Source of the DNA: Corella eumyota
Lineage: Eukaryota; Chordata; Ascidiacea; Phlebobranchia; Corellidae
Assembly: GCA_963082875.1 (NCBI GenBank)
Contig: OY720099.1
Location: 20,441,066-20,505,065 of the forward strand
Direction: 5' to 3'
Length of the DNA stretch: 64,000 bases
Under the pieces are notes generated by a model. It saw nothing but the letters and a program-made list of their open reading frames with translations, searched no databases and was not told where the DNA came from. Every line of letters starts with the position of its first letter. Within the stretch, counting starts at the first letter, position 1. Shown in pieces: positions 12,601-27,600 of this stretch. The position numbers and the translations under genes are program-made.

Positions 12601-15600
12601 CTAACTCAACTTTTATTTTAACAACAAAATGTTTAAATTCTTTGTATTTGTAATAAATTGGATCTAATATATGTTTATTAACATAACTGGCATGCTTTTA
12701 TAACAAGGTACAAGTATATGCTAACACGTTTAATTAATTGCGTAAGTGCTGTTACAATTTTACCTTTTAAAACTTGGAATTTGTTAAAACTTTACTAAGT
12801 TATAAAACAAATTATGTTAACACATTTAGATTGCACTAGGATTGATATCGCTTTAATCATTGACTCAAGTTCGAGCATTGGTGACGACAATTTTGAAATT
12901 ATCCGAGGATTTTTACGAAGGATTATTGTTCAACTTAACGTTGGGCTCGACTTTACCAGGGTGGGTATATTTTATATGAATAAGTGGCTATGCTGGTATT
13001 ATTATTCAATGCAAATACTTATTTTAAATGTGTTTTTAAAAATAGCAATTAACAGCTTGTTTTTAAATTAAAAGTTAGAAATAAAGTTTTTGTATATTTT
13101 TAGATCGCTGCGTTCCGCTACAACAACCAAGTCTTCCCACTTTGGAACTTTTTTGATTCAACAAGCCAGCAAGCCCTGCTAGATCGAACCGAACAAATTA
13201 CTTACGATGGAGTGGGAACACGAACTGGTGCTGCGCTTACTTATGCAGCAAACCAGGTTTGTGTTGTAGTTTAAAACAAGCTTGAATTTTATATATTAGT
13301 TATGTAAAGCTTAAACTTATTTATTGTTGCAGGTGTTTATTGCAAGCGAGGGAGATCGGGAAGATGCTCCAGATATCGCGATTGTTTTGACCGACGGCCG
13401 AGCTCAAGACGACCCCGGATCAACGGTGACTGTAAGTTCATGTTTTAACAGTCTTTAAACATTTACGTTACAAAAGTTTGTTGAGCTTTAATCTTAATTG
13501 TTCTTAAACATTGTTTGATGTTTCAGGAACTTAAAGACAACAATGTCTTAGTTGTTGCCATTGCAATAACTAACCGAGTCGACAAGGACGAGATCTTAGC
13601 GATCGCATCCGAACCTGACTCAGTTAACGCACTTTTCGTGGACGAGTTTATCAATTTGAGGGAAATTGTGAACGAGGTTGCAGGGTTCGCTTGTGGTGAA
13701 GGTAAATTAGTGTTTGCAGATAACAACTCAACTATAGGTATACCGTGCAGTTCATTAAAAGTTTTAATTGTTGTTTTACAGCCTCGTGGAACGATTGGAA
13801 CGCGTGGACCGGATGCTCGGAAACATGCGGAGCTGGATTCAACATCCGGAATCGGGAATGTGTCGGAGGATTTGGGGAAAACGAGGGAGTCTGTCCCGGA
13901 AGCCCGGTTGAAACCGCGGTAAGCTCAGTGGTTCAAGTTCTTTATTCTTCCTAATAAATAAAATGATTTTAAATAAACTTACTTCTCCCGACAAATATTA
14001 ACCCCAGTTTGTTGTTATAGCAATGTAACTTGGTGGATTGTCCACAATGGACAGAGTGGAGCGAGTACATGGATTGTACTTTAACATGCGGTGGAGGCAC
14101 TCAAAGAAGATCTAGAGTTTGCAGAAACGGTCCTGGATGTGAAGGAAACGCGGAACAAATCAACGACTGCAACTTGCAGGTAATTATCAAACTTTTATTG
14201 GTTGACAGGTACAGGTTTGGAACATCGAGAAACACTTCCAGGTGTTTTTATAGAAGAATTACTGGTAGTTCTGGTATGACATCATGCGGATTGTTTTAGG
14301 TGAAGAGCAAAGTTGAAAAGAATAGCACTTTGTACGCCACATTTTGGCTATATCCCATTTTGTATAACTGTACAGAAGGCCTTATACAGAGTGACCTTAT
14401 ACAGGTTGACCTTACACAGGTTAACTTTATACCAGTTGACCTTACACAGGTTGACCTTACACAGGTTGACCTTTTACAGGTTGACCGCAACAGGTTGATC
14501 TTATACCGGTTGACCTTACATAGGTTGACCTTACACAGGTTGACTTTGTACAGGTTGACTTTGTACAGGGGGGACTTTTTTTAAGGGTGACCTTACACAG
14601 GTTGACCTTTTATAGGGTTAAATAGATTTTAACAGTTTATCTCGCTACACTAGACCTGCCCCTCATGGTCTTTGTGGGTATCTTGGTCAGAATGCTCGGC
14701 CGAGTGTGGACGCGGATCAAGAACAAGAACCAGGTTTTGTGTTGGAGGTCCTGAGGGTATTATGGGATGCATGGGAATCTTTAGCATGTTAGACATTTGT
14801 AATGAACAGGTAATTAAGGATTTCCATTTGGTTATTCTCATGGATTAGGAACAGGAATGATAATTTTTGTTGTTACAGTTTTGTCCAACGTGGACAGATT
14901 GGTCTCCATGGTCGGGTTGTTCATCAACTTGCAACGGGGGAACAAGTCGTAGATCCAGGACTTGTTCGTTCATGACAGATACTTTAACTTGTCCTGGAGA
15001 CTCGGCACAAAGTCTTCTCTGTGGCACTGAGGTACAAACTAACTCCTCCAAATAACTCTGCTTCAGACAACTTCTAAATTTTCTTTTTCAGCTTTAGATT
15101 TCTTATTGAACTAATTTTACCTTAACATCTTAAATTTAATCTTTAAACTAACAAACTTTCTTTTATTAACCAAAACTAGTTTCGCCTTCGAAAACTAACA
15201 TTCGCATAATAGATTATTATGTGCTGGTGATGATTTAATTATGGCATTGTTACTGGATTGTGACGTCAAAAACACATTGCAGCCTTGTGCGCGTTGGAAT
15301 GAATGGACGCCGTGGTCACCGTGTCCTGTGACGTGTGGTTCAGGTCAAGTTTCAAGGTCAAGAGTTTGTATTGATGGCGAAGTGGGAGGTCCTGGATGCC
15401 GCGGGTTGCCAAGAGAAGACAGAAGTTGTGGCGATTATGTAAGTTTTGAGAAATTAAGTTGTGTTTGCAAATATTTAAACTTTTTGTAAAACATTAGACG
15501 TGCGAGACTTGGTCGGATTGGGGAAGCTGGGGATCGTGCAGCGTAACTTGCATGGAAGGTTCTAGAACCAGAACTCGAGTTTGCTTTGTTGGAACTCAAA

Positions 15601-18600
15601 ATGTTCAATGTATTGGACCGAGTGAGGACGTTGAAAGATGCAGTTTAAGGGTAAGTTTGGAAACATCACATTTTATTGAAATTTTTAAAATCATTTTTAA
15701 ACAACAAACTTTAATTCAGGTATTACAAAATTTATTGAAATTTTTAGACTCTGTGTCCAGTTTGGTCAACATGGGCGAGTCCCGACCCAGACCCAACAAA
15801 CCCCAGCGATGACCCACCCTGCACTGCAACTTGTAACGGAGGGGTCACTACGGTAAGAAGAAGATGTATCAACGGGGTGATTGGGGTCCCAGGGTGCGAA
15901 GGGGAATTTACCAGATTCGATGAATGCAACACCCAGGTAGGATTTGGGCTTTTAACGTTGGTTAATAATAAAACAAACCTTTTTTCTAAATTTAAAAAAG
16001 GTTTTAAACCGCTTGTTAAACTATGACTAAAAGTAACTGAAACCAAATCTTCCCAGTTATGTAGCGATTGGGCACAGTGGCAACCTTGGAGTTCGTGCAG
16101 TTTCTCCTGCGGACCTGGTATCAGAGAAAGAAGAAGACAATGTTTTAGAGGAGAGGAAGAGGCAAATGATTGTGGACCCGTGTTTAGACAAGAGATCGCA
16201 TGCAACTTGGGCGTAAGTAAAGTGTTTAACATCAAGATATATTAAAAGAACAAACATGACGTTTATATTTTTTATTAGACCTGCGCGGATTGGTCGCCAT
16301 GGGGAACCTGGTCGCGTTGTGACGTCACTTGTGGTGGAGGTTTAAGATCACGGGAAAGGCTTTGTTTGAACGGACAAGATAATAATGATTGTGAAGGCGA
16401 CAGTCAATCAATCGAAGCTTGCGAGACTGACGTAAGTTGTGCTTTGTAGTAAGATAAGAAAATATTGGATATAAACTAAATAGACTAAAATTTGGTGTTT
16501 ACCGTTAGCGTGTAATAACAATATTTAGCTTTACATTTGTGTGGTAATATTTCTTGAATCTAAATTTGCCGAGATTAAAGTTTATTTTTAACAAATTAAA
16601 TGTGTTTAGACTTGCCCAATCTGGGACTTGTGGACTGAATGGACTGGTTGCAGTGCATCGTGTGATGGTGGATTAAGAACAAGGTCAAGAGTTTGCATCG
16701 GTGGTGAAATCGGACAAGGGGGATGTATTGGTTTCCCTCTACAGGAGGAATTCTGCAATGGAAGGGTAACATATATATTTCGGGAATTACTTAACTAAAG
16801 ATTTAATGTTAGTGAGTTGTAGAGTTTACAACAAATATTTGTTCAGGCTTGTGCGTTCTGGTCTCCTTGGACACCATGGGGCGGTTGTGGAGCGACTTGT
16901 GGCTTGGCTCAGCAGAGCAGACGAAGAATTTGTATCAACGGGATCAGGGGAGTAGATATGTGCGAGGGAGATAGAACAGAACTTCAATCTTGTGACCTTG
17001 AGGTAAGTTTTATGATTTGTCCAATGGCTGTTCTGCTTTATTGCAAAAAAATGTTTTTTTTAAATTTTTTTAAATTACAGCTTTGTCCATCCTGGGCAAC
17101 TTGGACAACTTGGGGAGCTTGTAGCGCCCCATGTGGCCCTGGAATTATGACCCGAAATCGGGTTTGTATCAGAGGACCCAGTGGTTTGGGGATTTGTGTT
17201 GGGTTTAATGAACAGAACACAGCTTGTGAGAACGAAGTAAGTTTGTTTTACTTTAATAAAATATTTAAAAATCAATTCCAGGAAACTTTTACAAACTTTT
17301 AGTGGTAAATATTGCTATGCAGTTGACTTTAGATAAGGAATTTAGCTGGTTTTAACATCAAAATTGTTTTAAAGGCCTGCCCGTTTTGGTCTCCATGGGG
17401 AGAATACAACGATTGTGATGTCACATGTGGAGGAGGAAGAAGATCAAGAGGTAGAACTTGTCTTCCAAACGGACTCGGATGTGAGGAGCTTGGTCCCGTC
17501 CAGGAGTTTGTAGATTGTAATGGACATGTGAGTAGCTTAGATGAAAGTTTTTATGAGCTAGCACATTTATACATTTTTAAACTCTTTGTAATAAACATTT
17601 ACAGAGATGCCCGGAATGGTCGTCATGGACACCATATAGTCCATGTTCAGTCACTTGCGGCGGTGGAGAGCAGTCACAAACACGAGAATGTTTGAACAAC
17701 TTAGCTTCAGATGACTTCACGGGTTGTGAGGGACCTCGTGTATCGATCAGGGAATGTTATACTCAGGTTCGTCCTAAGTTGTGATCCAAGTTGAATAAAC
17801 TGGCCACAGAATTATATATACCTTTGCTTTTTTTATTATTTAACTGCTATTTTGTTTAGGAATGCCCTTTCTTTACTCCATGGTCGCCATGGGGAGAATG
17901 TAGCGCAACTTGCAACGGTGGCATCCGACAATCTAGAAGAAGATGCTCCGGAGGTTTCATTGGCGTGCCCGGATGCATAGGGAGCACTTTGGGCGAAGAA
18001 GCATGCAGAATTCAGGTGTGATGTCATTAAGTTGTGATGTCATTAAGTTGTGATGTCATTAAGTTGCGATGTCATTAAGTCGTGATGTCATCAAGTTGTG
18101 ATATCATCAAGTTGTGATGTCATCAAGTTATGATGTCATCAAGTTGCGATGTCATAAAGCTGTAATGCCATAAAGTTGTGATGTCATCAAGTTATGATGT
18201 CATTAAGTTGTGATGTCATCAAGTTGTGATGTCATCAAGTTGTGATGTCATCAAGTTGTGATATCATAAAGTTGTGATGTCATCAAGTTGTGATGTCATC
18301 AAGTTGTGATGTCATTAAGTTGTGATGTCATCAAGTTGTGATGTCATCAAGTTGTGATGTCATCAAGTTGTGATGTCATCAAGTTGTGATGTCATCAAGT
18401 TGTGATGTCATCAAGTTGTGATATCATCAAGTTGTGATGTCATTAAGTTGTGATATCATCAAGTTGTGATGTCATCAAGTTGTGATGTCATCAAGTTGTG
18501 ATGTCATCAAGTTGTGATGTCATCAAGTTGTGATATCATAAAGTTGTGATGTCATCAAGTTGTGATGTCATCAAGTTGTGATGTCATTAAGTTGTGATGT

Positions 18601-21600
18601 CATCAAGTTGTGATGTCATCAAGTTGTGATGTCATCAAGTTGTGATGTCATCAAGTTGTGATGTCATCAAGTTGTGATGTCATCAAGTTGTGATGTCATC
18701 AAGTTGTGATATCATCAAGTTGTGATGTCATTAAGTTGTGATGTCATCAAGTTGTGATATCATCAAGTTGTGATGTCATCAAGTTGTGATGTCATCAAGT
18801 TGTGATGTCATCAAGTTGTGATGTCATCAAGTTTTGATGTAATCAAGATGTGATGATGCTTTTGTTACGTACTAGCACCGTCAAGGTAAAATTTTACTTT
18901 GAATTTTCAGCCTTGTCCAGTTTGGGATGAGTGGACGACGTGGAGCAGTTGCAGCGAAACTTGTGGTCACTCAACAAGAACACGAAGCAGGAGTTGTAAC
19001 AATGGTGTGGCGGGTCAAATTGGCTGCGAAGGTTACTCGAGCGAGTCCGATGCTTGCGATGGAAGGGTAAGTGTGATGTCATAATTCGTTTATTTTATTT
19101 TATAATAAGTGTTAGTTGATCTTATTTAAGTAAAACATTTCATACAAAGGCATGCCCATTCTGGTCGCCATGGGGATCGTGGAGCGGCTGTAGCGCCTCA
19201 TGTGACGGAGGAATAAGGTCACGTGATCGGTCATGCATCAATGGCGTCGAGGGATTGGATGAATGCGGGATTGAATCAGTCAACATTATTGCGTGCAACT
19301 TGCAGGTATTTTAAGTTTTATAGGTTACACTTTGACTAAGTTTAAAGTTATATAGTTACTATTTATGTTGTATTAGGAAAATTTTAAGTTCAAGTTTTGT
19401 TTAGTTATGTCCCGCCTGGAGTGAATGGGGAGATTTTGGGGATTGTTCAGCAAGTTGTGGGGACGGATACAGTAGAAGGGAGAGGGTTTGTAACAACGGT
19501 TATGTTGGAGATCTTGGATGTATTGGGTCAGCTGAGGACAGTGTTCTTTGCGTTGGAGAGGTGGGTTTAAATATAAAGTTATTTAAAGTTTAATAATTAT
19601 CATAAAATAATTTGATTAAAGTTTTAAGGTAATTTTCTTAAATGAACTTGAACCTGGTTAAGGCTTTAATGTTAAAACTTTTTTGAATATTTAAAAAAAT
19701 TCAAATAATTTTTTTTTATATTTCTTATTTTTTTCGTTATTTTATTATTATGTTATTATTGAATTTATTAAATGACCTTGACATTCAAGGTTAAAATTTT
19801 AAGACGACCTTGACCTTAAAATTTAAGGTTAAATTTTTAAGATGACCTTGAACTTGACACTCAAGGTTAAATTTAATGTTAAAATTTTAAGATGACCTTG
19901 ATCTTAAAATTCAAGGTTAAAATTTTAAGACGACCTTGAACTTGACATTCAAGGGTAAATTTTTAAGATGACCTTGAACTTGACATTTTAAGGTCAAATT
20001 AATAAATGATTGCTGTTTTAAAGTTTAATTAGGTTTGTGGCATCAAAACTAATAACCAGGTTTGTACTTGGCTAAACTTTTATTATGCAAGCTTCAAGAT
20101 TTTCATCTGGTTCCGTTTTCTTAATTGTGAAATAATTTCCAGGACTGTGCAGTTTGGTCGCAATGGACATCATGGGCGGGTTGCTCGGTCACGTGTGGGG
20201 TCGGCACCTGGTTCCGGGTCAGATCTTGCTCGCTAGATGGAGAAGAGAGCGAGGAATGCCGAGGACTTGATAACGAACAAGAAGCCTGCTTCGGATCGGT
20301 TAGTTTAAAGTTTTAAATTTTGGTGACTTTAAGTTACGTGTTATGTATTATAACAACATTGCTTATTTTAAGTTAAACTCTTTGTATAAAAGCATAAAGA
20401 ATTAAGTGATGTTTTTATTTTAGGTTTGTTCTTTCTGGTCCTTTTGGTCTTCATGGTCCGGATGCAGCGAGTCGTGTGGAGTCGGGACCTACTCCCGGTC
20501 ACGTGTTTGCGTCAACGGAGAACCCGGAGAAGATAATTGTGAAGGTTCGGAGCGAGATTTCGGAAGTTGTAATACCCAGGTATAAATATACTTAATTTTG
20601 TTTAAATTTAATTTTAAATAAAAAAAAATAAATTAAATTTTAAATTGGTTTTAATTTTTTAAAGAGTTATTGTAGCTATAATTTTCGTTAAATAAAGTTA
20701 ATAAAATTATTAAAGTTTGTTTATAAACAGTTGTTTATAATTTATTTTAAATTTGTTTTTAGGATTGTCCGTCTTGGAGCATCTGGGCCGAAACTACGCC
20801 CTGTACTGCCCCATGTGGTGGCGGGGTCCGGGTATTTACCCGTGTCTGCGTGAACTCAGATGCTGGGTTCAGAGAATGTTCGGGACTAAGAAGGAGGGAA
20901 GAGTTTTGCAACGAACAGGTTGGGTTCAAACATATTTTACTAGGAGGGAAATATTTTGCTGTTTTTTACTAAATTGTTTTTTGTTGCAGCCTTGTCCGAA
21001 CTGGTCACCCTGGGGATCATGGACCTCGTGTTCTTTAACTTGCGGCCAGGGAATCAGGTCACATGAAAGAGTTTGTTTGTACAGCGGCGATCAAGAGGAG
21101 GCTTGCTTAGGAGACGACTTGGAAAATTCTCTTTGTAATGTCCAGGTATAAAAATATTTAAATCGTTTGAAGGATGCAAATTTAAATTGTATATTCCTTA
21201 CATTCACTAAAAAACATTTTTTACAGGACTGTCCATCTTGGAGCGATTGGGGTGAATGGTCAAGCTGTAGCGCCTCATGTGGTAGTGGGCGTACTTCAAG
21301 GACAAGAAATTGTTTGAACGGGGAGCAAGGCAATCCAGGCTGCATGGGAGACTACGTTCAACGGTTGCCATGCAACATTCAGGTGGGGATTAAATTATTT
21401 TCATTTTTTTAGTAAACCTACTGTTTTTAATTATTAAAATTATAATAAAACTATATTTTCCTCTATTTAAATTTTCAGTCTTGCCCGTATTGGAACAACT
21501 GGAGTCAATGGAGTGAGTGTAGCGCCTCGTGTGGCGGTGGGGAGCGAACCCACACTCGATCTTGTAACAATGGAGATGTGGGTGACGTAGGCTGTCGTGG

Positions 21601-24600
21601 TGACGTCCTACAAACCGATCGCTGCATGATTCAAGTGAGTTCACTTCAAAAGTTATATTAAAAATCATTAGAACTAGTTTTATTCATTTGTCATCTTAAA
21701 AAATGGATAGTTATACTGAATTAAATATTTTAACTGAATTAAATATTTTACATAAAAGCTTTCCACATTAAAAATGTAACAAATTGTAATTTAAATTAAT
21801 ATTTTTGGAATTTCATTGTATCCAAATAAGTCAAATTTAAACATGATTTGTTGTTTCAGGATTGCCCAATGTTGTCAAATTGGGGAAGTTGGACCCCATG
21901 TTCAGTTTCTTGTGGGTTGGGGTCAAGAACCCACTTTAGGAGATGTGTAAATGGGGCTTACGGGGAGACTGGCTGCGATGTTGGGGGACTTTCAGAAAGG
22001 GAAGAATGTGTTAATTCTGTAAGTGTTTAATTATTTTTACGGATAATAAAATAATATAAATAAAAAAATAAAATTTGTTTGTGACGCAGGTGTGCCCCGC
22101 ATGGTCCGGATGGGGTTCTTGGTCGGATTGCTCACAATCTTGTGGAGGAGGAAGCCAGAATCAAACAAGATTTTGTTTCCAAGGCGACCAGGAGTCGGAA
22201 GGTTGTCCAGGTTCCGACTACAACTACAGATCGTGCAATATTCAGGTGAGGTTTTGTGTTAAGTAGGTCGTGTTTAGTTACAACGGGCAACTATCATGTT
22301 AGTAACGATCTCATTCTTTTAGGCTTGTGCTTTTTGGAGTGAATGGAATCCCTGGCGACGTTGTAGCGCCACTTGTGGTGGTGGAAACCGGCTTCGATCA
22401 CGAGTTTGTTTGAACGGAGAAGTTGGCGGGGTTGGTTGTGAAGGCTCAAGTGTCAGTCAGGAAAGTTGCAACGAGCAGGTTTGTGTTAAACTTATATTGG
22501 AGTTGGTTATATTCTTGTTAAAGGCTAATGTACACATATTAAAAAGGGAGTCAGTGATTGCAATTAAATGTTGTTTTTTACTCAAAGTTATTTTTCTATT
22601 TTAATTAAAATTAATTAATATCTTATGTTATAAATCGTAAAATTAAAACCGGATTTTTCTTAGATTTGCCCCTCGTGGTCTGAGTGGACTCCTTTCTCTG
22701 AGTGTACTTCAACTTGTGGAGGGGGTCAGAGTGGAAGAAGCAGGACATGTATAGGGGGTTCCCCAGGCCTTCAGGGGTGTATTGGGGAGTATAGGGAAGT
22801 TGTTACCTGCAACCCAGTGGTAAGTTATCCATTTTTTATGTTTATTCAGAAAACACTAAGTTTAAAAATTTACTTAACCATGTTATTGTTGCACATTTAG
22901 GAATGTCCGTCGTGGACGCCTTGGTCTCCATCGTCTGATTGTAGCGTCTCATGTGGTCGCGGTATTCGAGTCAGGTCACGTGACTGCCAAGGAGAAGGAT
23001 GCCCTGTTGAGAGGACGCAGAGAAACGCTTTCTCTTGTATCAGAGGAGTAAGTTTCAGCATTTATTCGTGTTAAAGTTGTTGGCATTAAACTTCGTTTAA
23101 AAATTTTCGGCGGATTCTAATCCTTTTTTACCAGCAAAATTTGTTTTAAAGCTTAACTCATTGTTTTACATCAAGGAATGCCCGTTTTGGAGCGATTGGA
23201 GCCAGTGGTCGATGTGTAGTTTAAGTTGTGGCCTTCCAGGTAGAAGAACTAGAGCTCGAACTTGCACATTTGGCCAAGCTGGATTGGATGGTTGCCTCGG
23301 AGATCAGGACCAATCAGAGCCGTGTGGTGGACAGGTCAGTTGAAGTTTTAAAGTTAATTTTTAAACGATTTATCGTTCGACGATATATGGTTAAAATTAA
23401 TAATTTTTTAGGAATGTCCAAGCTGGGCTCCTTGGACTCCTTGGAGCGGGTGTTCACTGACTTGTGGAGGAGGAATAAGATCTCGGGAGCGAGAGTGTTT
23501 CGGAGGATCACTTGGTCAACGAGGATGCATTGGTCCGACTTCCCAACAAAGTTTCTGCAACGGAGAGGTGGGTCGAAAAAAAATTTAGTAATTTGTTTTT
23601 TAAAGTCGTTGAACTTTGTTAAATTTTTACTACTTTGAATTGTCAGGCATGTCCATATTTCTCTCCATGGCAACAGTGGAGTCGCTGTAGCGACGTTTGT
23701 GGAGGGGGAGTGAGGACGAGAAGCCGAAGTTGTGTGAACGGAGAAGTTGGAAGTTTGGGATGCAACGATGTTTTGGATGCAGTGGAAGTCTGCAACGCTG
23801 GAGTAAGTTTAATTGAATTATTAGACCTTGTTCAAAAAAATGTAAATACTGTTTTTTTGATTAGGATTCCAAAATGACTTTATAAATCTTAATATTTCCA
23901 TGTTTTATGACATTTTAGGATTGCCCAACGTGGACAGATTGGGAAAGTTGGAACTCATGTTCAAGGTCATGCAACACAGGGGTTAGGTCAAGGTCAAGGT
24001 CATGCAATAACCCGGATGGTGTTTATTTTACAACCTGTGTCGGGGAAGATAGGGATTCGGAAAACTGCAACGAACTGGTGAGATTATTGTGGCAATGACT
24101 TTGTTTAATTTACTTTTATCAGAGTGAATTTAAATTATTGTTAATTGGATAAATTTAATTTTATTCAGATATGTCCGACTTGGACTTCTTGGACTTCCTG
24201 GTCTTCCTGCTCGGTTAGTTGTGGTCGTGGGTTAAGATCGAGGGGAAGAGATTGTGAAGGGGATTCCCCTTGTTTGGAGGGGGAGAATTTCGACACCGAG
24301 GATTGTATTAGAGGGGTAAGTGGTTGTGATTTCATAATCAGTATTTTTTAAGTAAATTAAATATTTTTTCGCAATGTAAAAGTAAAATTTGAAAAATTTC
24401 TATTTTTGCAATAATTAAAATTTAATTTAGGAATGTTCTTTCTGGTCCGATTGGTCGAACTGGGGAACTTGTAGCGCCGCCTGTGGTGGTGGAGAGCAGG
24501 GAAGGAGACGCAGTTGTGTCTATGGGTTGTCCGAACTAGATTGTGAAGGACCGGGTGATAACGCACGAACTTGCAACAATTCGGTAATTTAATAAAATTT

Positions 24601-27600
24601 TTAAAAGTTAAAATTTATTTTGTTTTTTTAATAAAAGTTAAAAATAAAAAAAACTTTTACGCAGCCGTGTCCGATGTGGTCTCAATGGAATGACTGGAGT
24701 GGTTGCAGCGCCACTTGTGGTCTCGGTGTCAGATCGCACTCCAGGATCTGCATCGATGAAGAAGAAGACTCGAGCTGTGTTGGACCAGCATCACAGGAGG
24801 AATTTTGTAACGGGGATGTAAGTTAAAGGTTGACATTTGTCAAATAAATAATCTGAAATTTACACTTTGTTTAATTACAACATTTATTTAGGATTGCCCG
24901 TTCTGGTCGCCATGGAGTCGATTTGATTCATGTTCGGTCACCTGCGGTGGAGGGTCCAGGTTCCGCGCCAGGAGGTGTGTCAACGGGGACCCGGGTGTTC
25001 CGGGATGCGAGGATCAATCTCTGGAAGACTCGTCTTGTAACACTGGGGTAAGGAAACTTTATTTTGTTGCTGCATCAAACTTTATTTTAAATTGTGTCAA
25101 ATTAATAATGTTTTATTTACTTGATTTATTTTAGCCTTGTCCTCGCTTTGAAGATTGGACGGAATGGTCCGCTTGTAGCGCCTCGTGTGGTACCGGTGAA
25201 AGGATTCGAACTCGAGGTTGTTTGTTTGGAGTTTTTGGAGTTCCGGGATGCACCCAAGCACGACAAGATAGAAGTTCTTGCAACTCTCAGGTTTGTTAGT
25301 TTAAAAATAAAATTACACAATTTAAATTTAGAGTTGAGATTACAAAATTTAAATTTAGAGTTGCCCAGAGTTTAACCCCTGGGGCCAATGGGGTGCATGC
25401 AGTGTAACGTGCGGGCGAGGGGTAAGGTCCCACTTAAGGGTTTGTGTAAACGGAAATGTGGGTGATGCTGGATGTATGGGGCTATTATCGGATTCTGAAG
25501 ACTGTATCAGAGGGGTAAGTAGATTGGATTAAACCTTACTGTGCTAATGATGTTTAAATAATGCAACTAATCATGGGTCAAAATTATTTATTTAAAAAAG
25601 GTTTTTATTTGACCTGATTTCTAAACATAATATAAAAGTTTTTTTTGATGCTGTAAAGCCTTTTTTGAGACAAATATTATCTTAAGCCCAATTTATCAAA
25701 TCGTTTGTTTAATTTATTTCAGGTTTGTGCATTCTGGGACGATTGGTCAATGTGGTCAGAATGTAGCGCCACCTGTGGTGGAGGTCGTAGAGGTCATGTG
25801 CGACGATGCGTTAATGGCGTCGGAGGGGAGGAAGGTTGTCCTGGAGAGGGAGAAGAGGAAGAAGGATGTAATAGACAGGTTTGTGACGTCATATTTGTTT
25901 GTTTGATTAATTTAAGAATTATTAAATTAATTTTTTTTTAGAATTGTCCCGCTTGGTCGGATTGGTCAAATTGGGGCGTATGTGGCGCCTCATGTGGTGG
26001 TGGGGTTCGCACCCACTCTCGAGTTTGTATTAACGGGGATCCAGGGGATGTTGGATGTTTGGGACCCAACAACGAGGAAGAATATTGTAACGGACAGGTA
26101 CGAATATTGTAGCTTAATTATAAAGGAATATTTTCACAATATTAAATTAATTTTGATTCAGGTTTGCCCAACTTGGTCGAGATGGAACAGTTGGGGCTCT
26201 TGTGCGCTCTCATGTGGCTCAGGATTACGATCGAGGATAAGAATTTGTTTGAACGGAGATGTGGAAAATTGCCCAGGATTCCCAATTAGTGAGGAATCAT
26301 GTAATACTCAGGTTTGTAAAACTTTATCTACATTAAGACTACACAGTTGTTTTGTTTATTTAATTTTTTTTAAATACCCGTTTTTAGGATTGTTCATCTT
26401 GGCTGGAATGGGGTCAATGGTCGAGTTGTAGCGCCTCATGCGGAAGTGGTAGATCCCGTAGAACGAGAGTTTGCAACGAAGTCGGGGGTTATTCCTGTGA
26501 GGGGGCTTCAACCGAATATCTCGACTGTAATCTGGAGGTAAGTGGGAAATTATATTAACTTTCACAACTAAAATCAATATTATATTTGAGTTACAATTTG
26601 TTTGTTAATCTAGAACTGTCCGACGTGGAGCCAATGGAACGGTTGGACTGAGTGCAGTCAGAGCTGTGGAAGAGGCACCAGAGATCGAGATCGAAGTTGC
26701 ATCGACGGAGTAATCGGGGAAGACGGTTGCCTAGGCGATGCCCTTTTCACAGAGTCTTGTATTAGAGGGGTAAGTTGTAAAAATGAGCGATAAAAGTTTT
26801 GCTGGTTTCATATTACTAGATGAAATTTTTCAGGGTCAACTAATTGCTACTTTTACATATTTAGTTCTGCGCCTTCTGGGTGGAATGGACTTCATGGAGC
26901 CAATGTAGTGAGACCTGTGGCGGTGGAATCAGGGAAAGAACGAGGGAATGTGTTAACGATGGATTGTTTGATTGTGTGGGAGAAGCTTCCGCTGTGGAAC
27001 TTTGTAATTCTCAGGTAAAATATTTTTGTGATTTTCAAAATACTTTTTTTTATTTAAGTGCTTCTTGTCAATAATTTAATATTTATGTTTTTGTTAGGTT
27101 TGCCCGTCATGGACAGACTGGGAAACGTGGACGGATTGTTCAACTGAATGCGGTGGAGGACTAAGACAAAGAAGAAGAAATTGTCAGCAAGGATTCCCTG
27201 GTCTTCTCGGTTGCACTGGAGGTTCGGTCCAGGACGATTTCTGCAACTCTGGGGTAACTTAAACTCTGTCTATTTAGTGTTTAAAGATAGCAAACATCAA
27301 CTATAAGATAATTACAATTTTGTATAGGATTGCGGTTACTGGTCGTCATGGCAACAATGGTCTCAGTGCAGTCTTTCGTGTGCTTCGGGTGTCATCACGA
27401 GGTCACGAACTTGTGTTGGTGACGTCATCAACTGCGTTGGTCCTAATTTTATGACAAATTTCTGCAACGAACAGGTTGGTCATTTAAACAGTTATTAATT
27501 TAAATATTATTTTCTTAAATGTAAAACTAAAAATAAGTTTAAATGACATACAAACTAGTTTCAAAATCAAATCAATTTTAAACTCAGGATTGTCCGTTCT

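Noticed and set aside
14296-14584. Open frames on both strands within the intron after TSR 25
   Set aside because: They are translations of the 15-bp minisatellite ([10 protein letters not shown]-like), which has no stops in several frames.
15744-16257. 163-codon and 66-codon minus-strand open frames
   Set aside because: They are antisense shadows of TSR exons 15748-15936 and 16057-16212, whose sense frame has clear domain cysteines.
18016-18856. Regular repeats that might suggest a CRISPR array
   Set aside because: Units are directly adjacent without spacers, in a eukaryotic intron.
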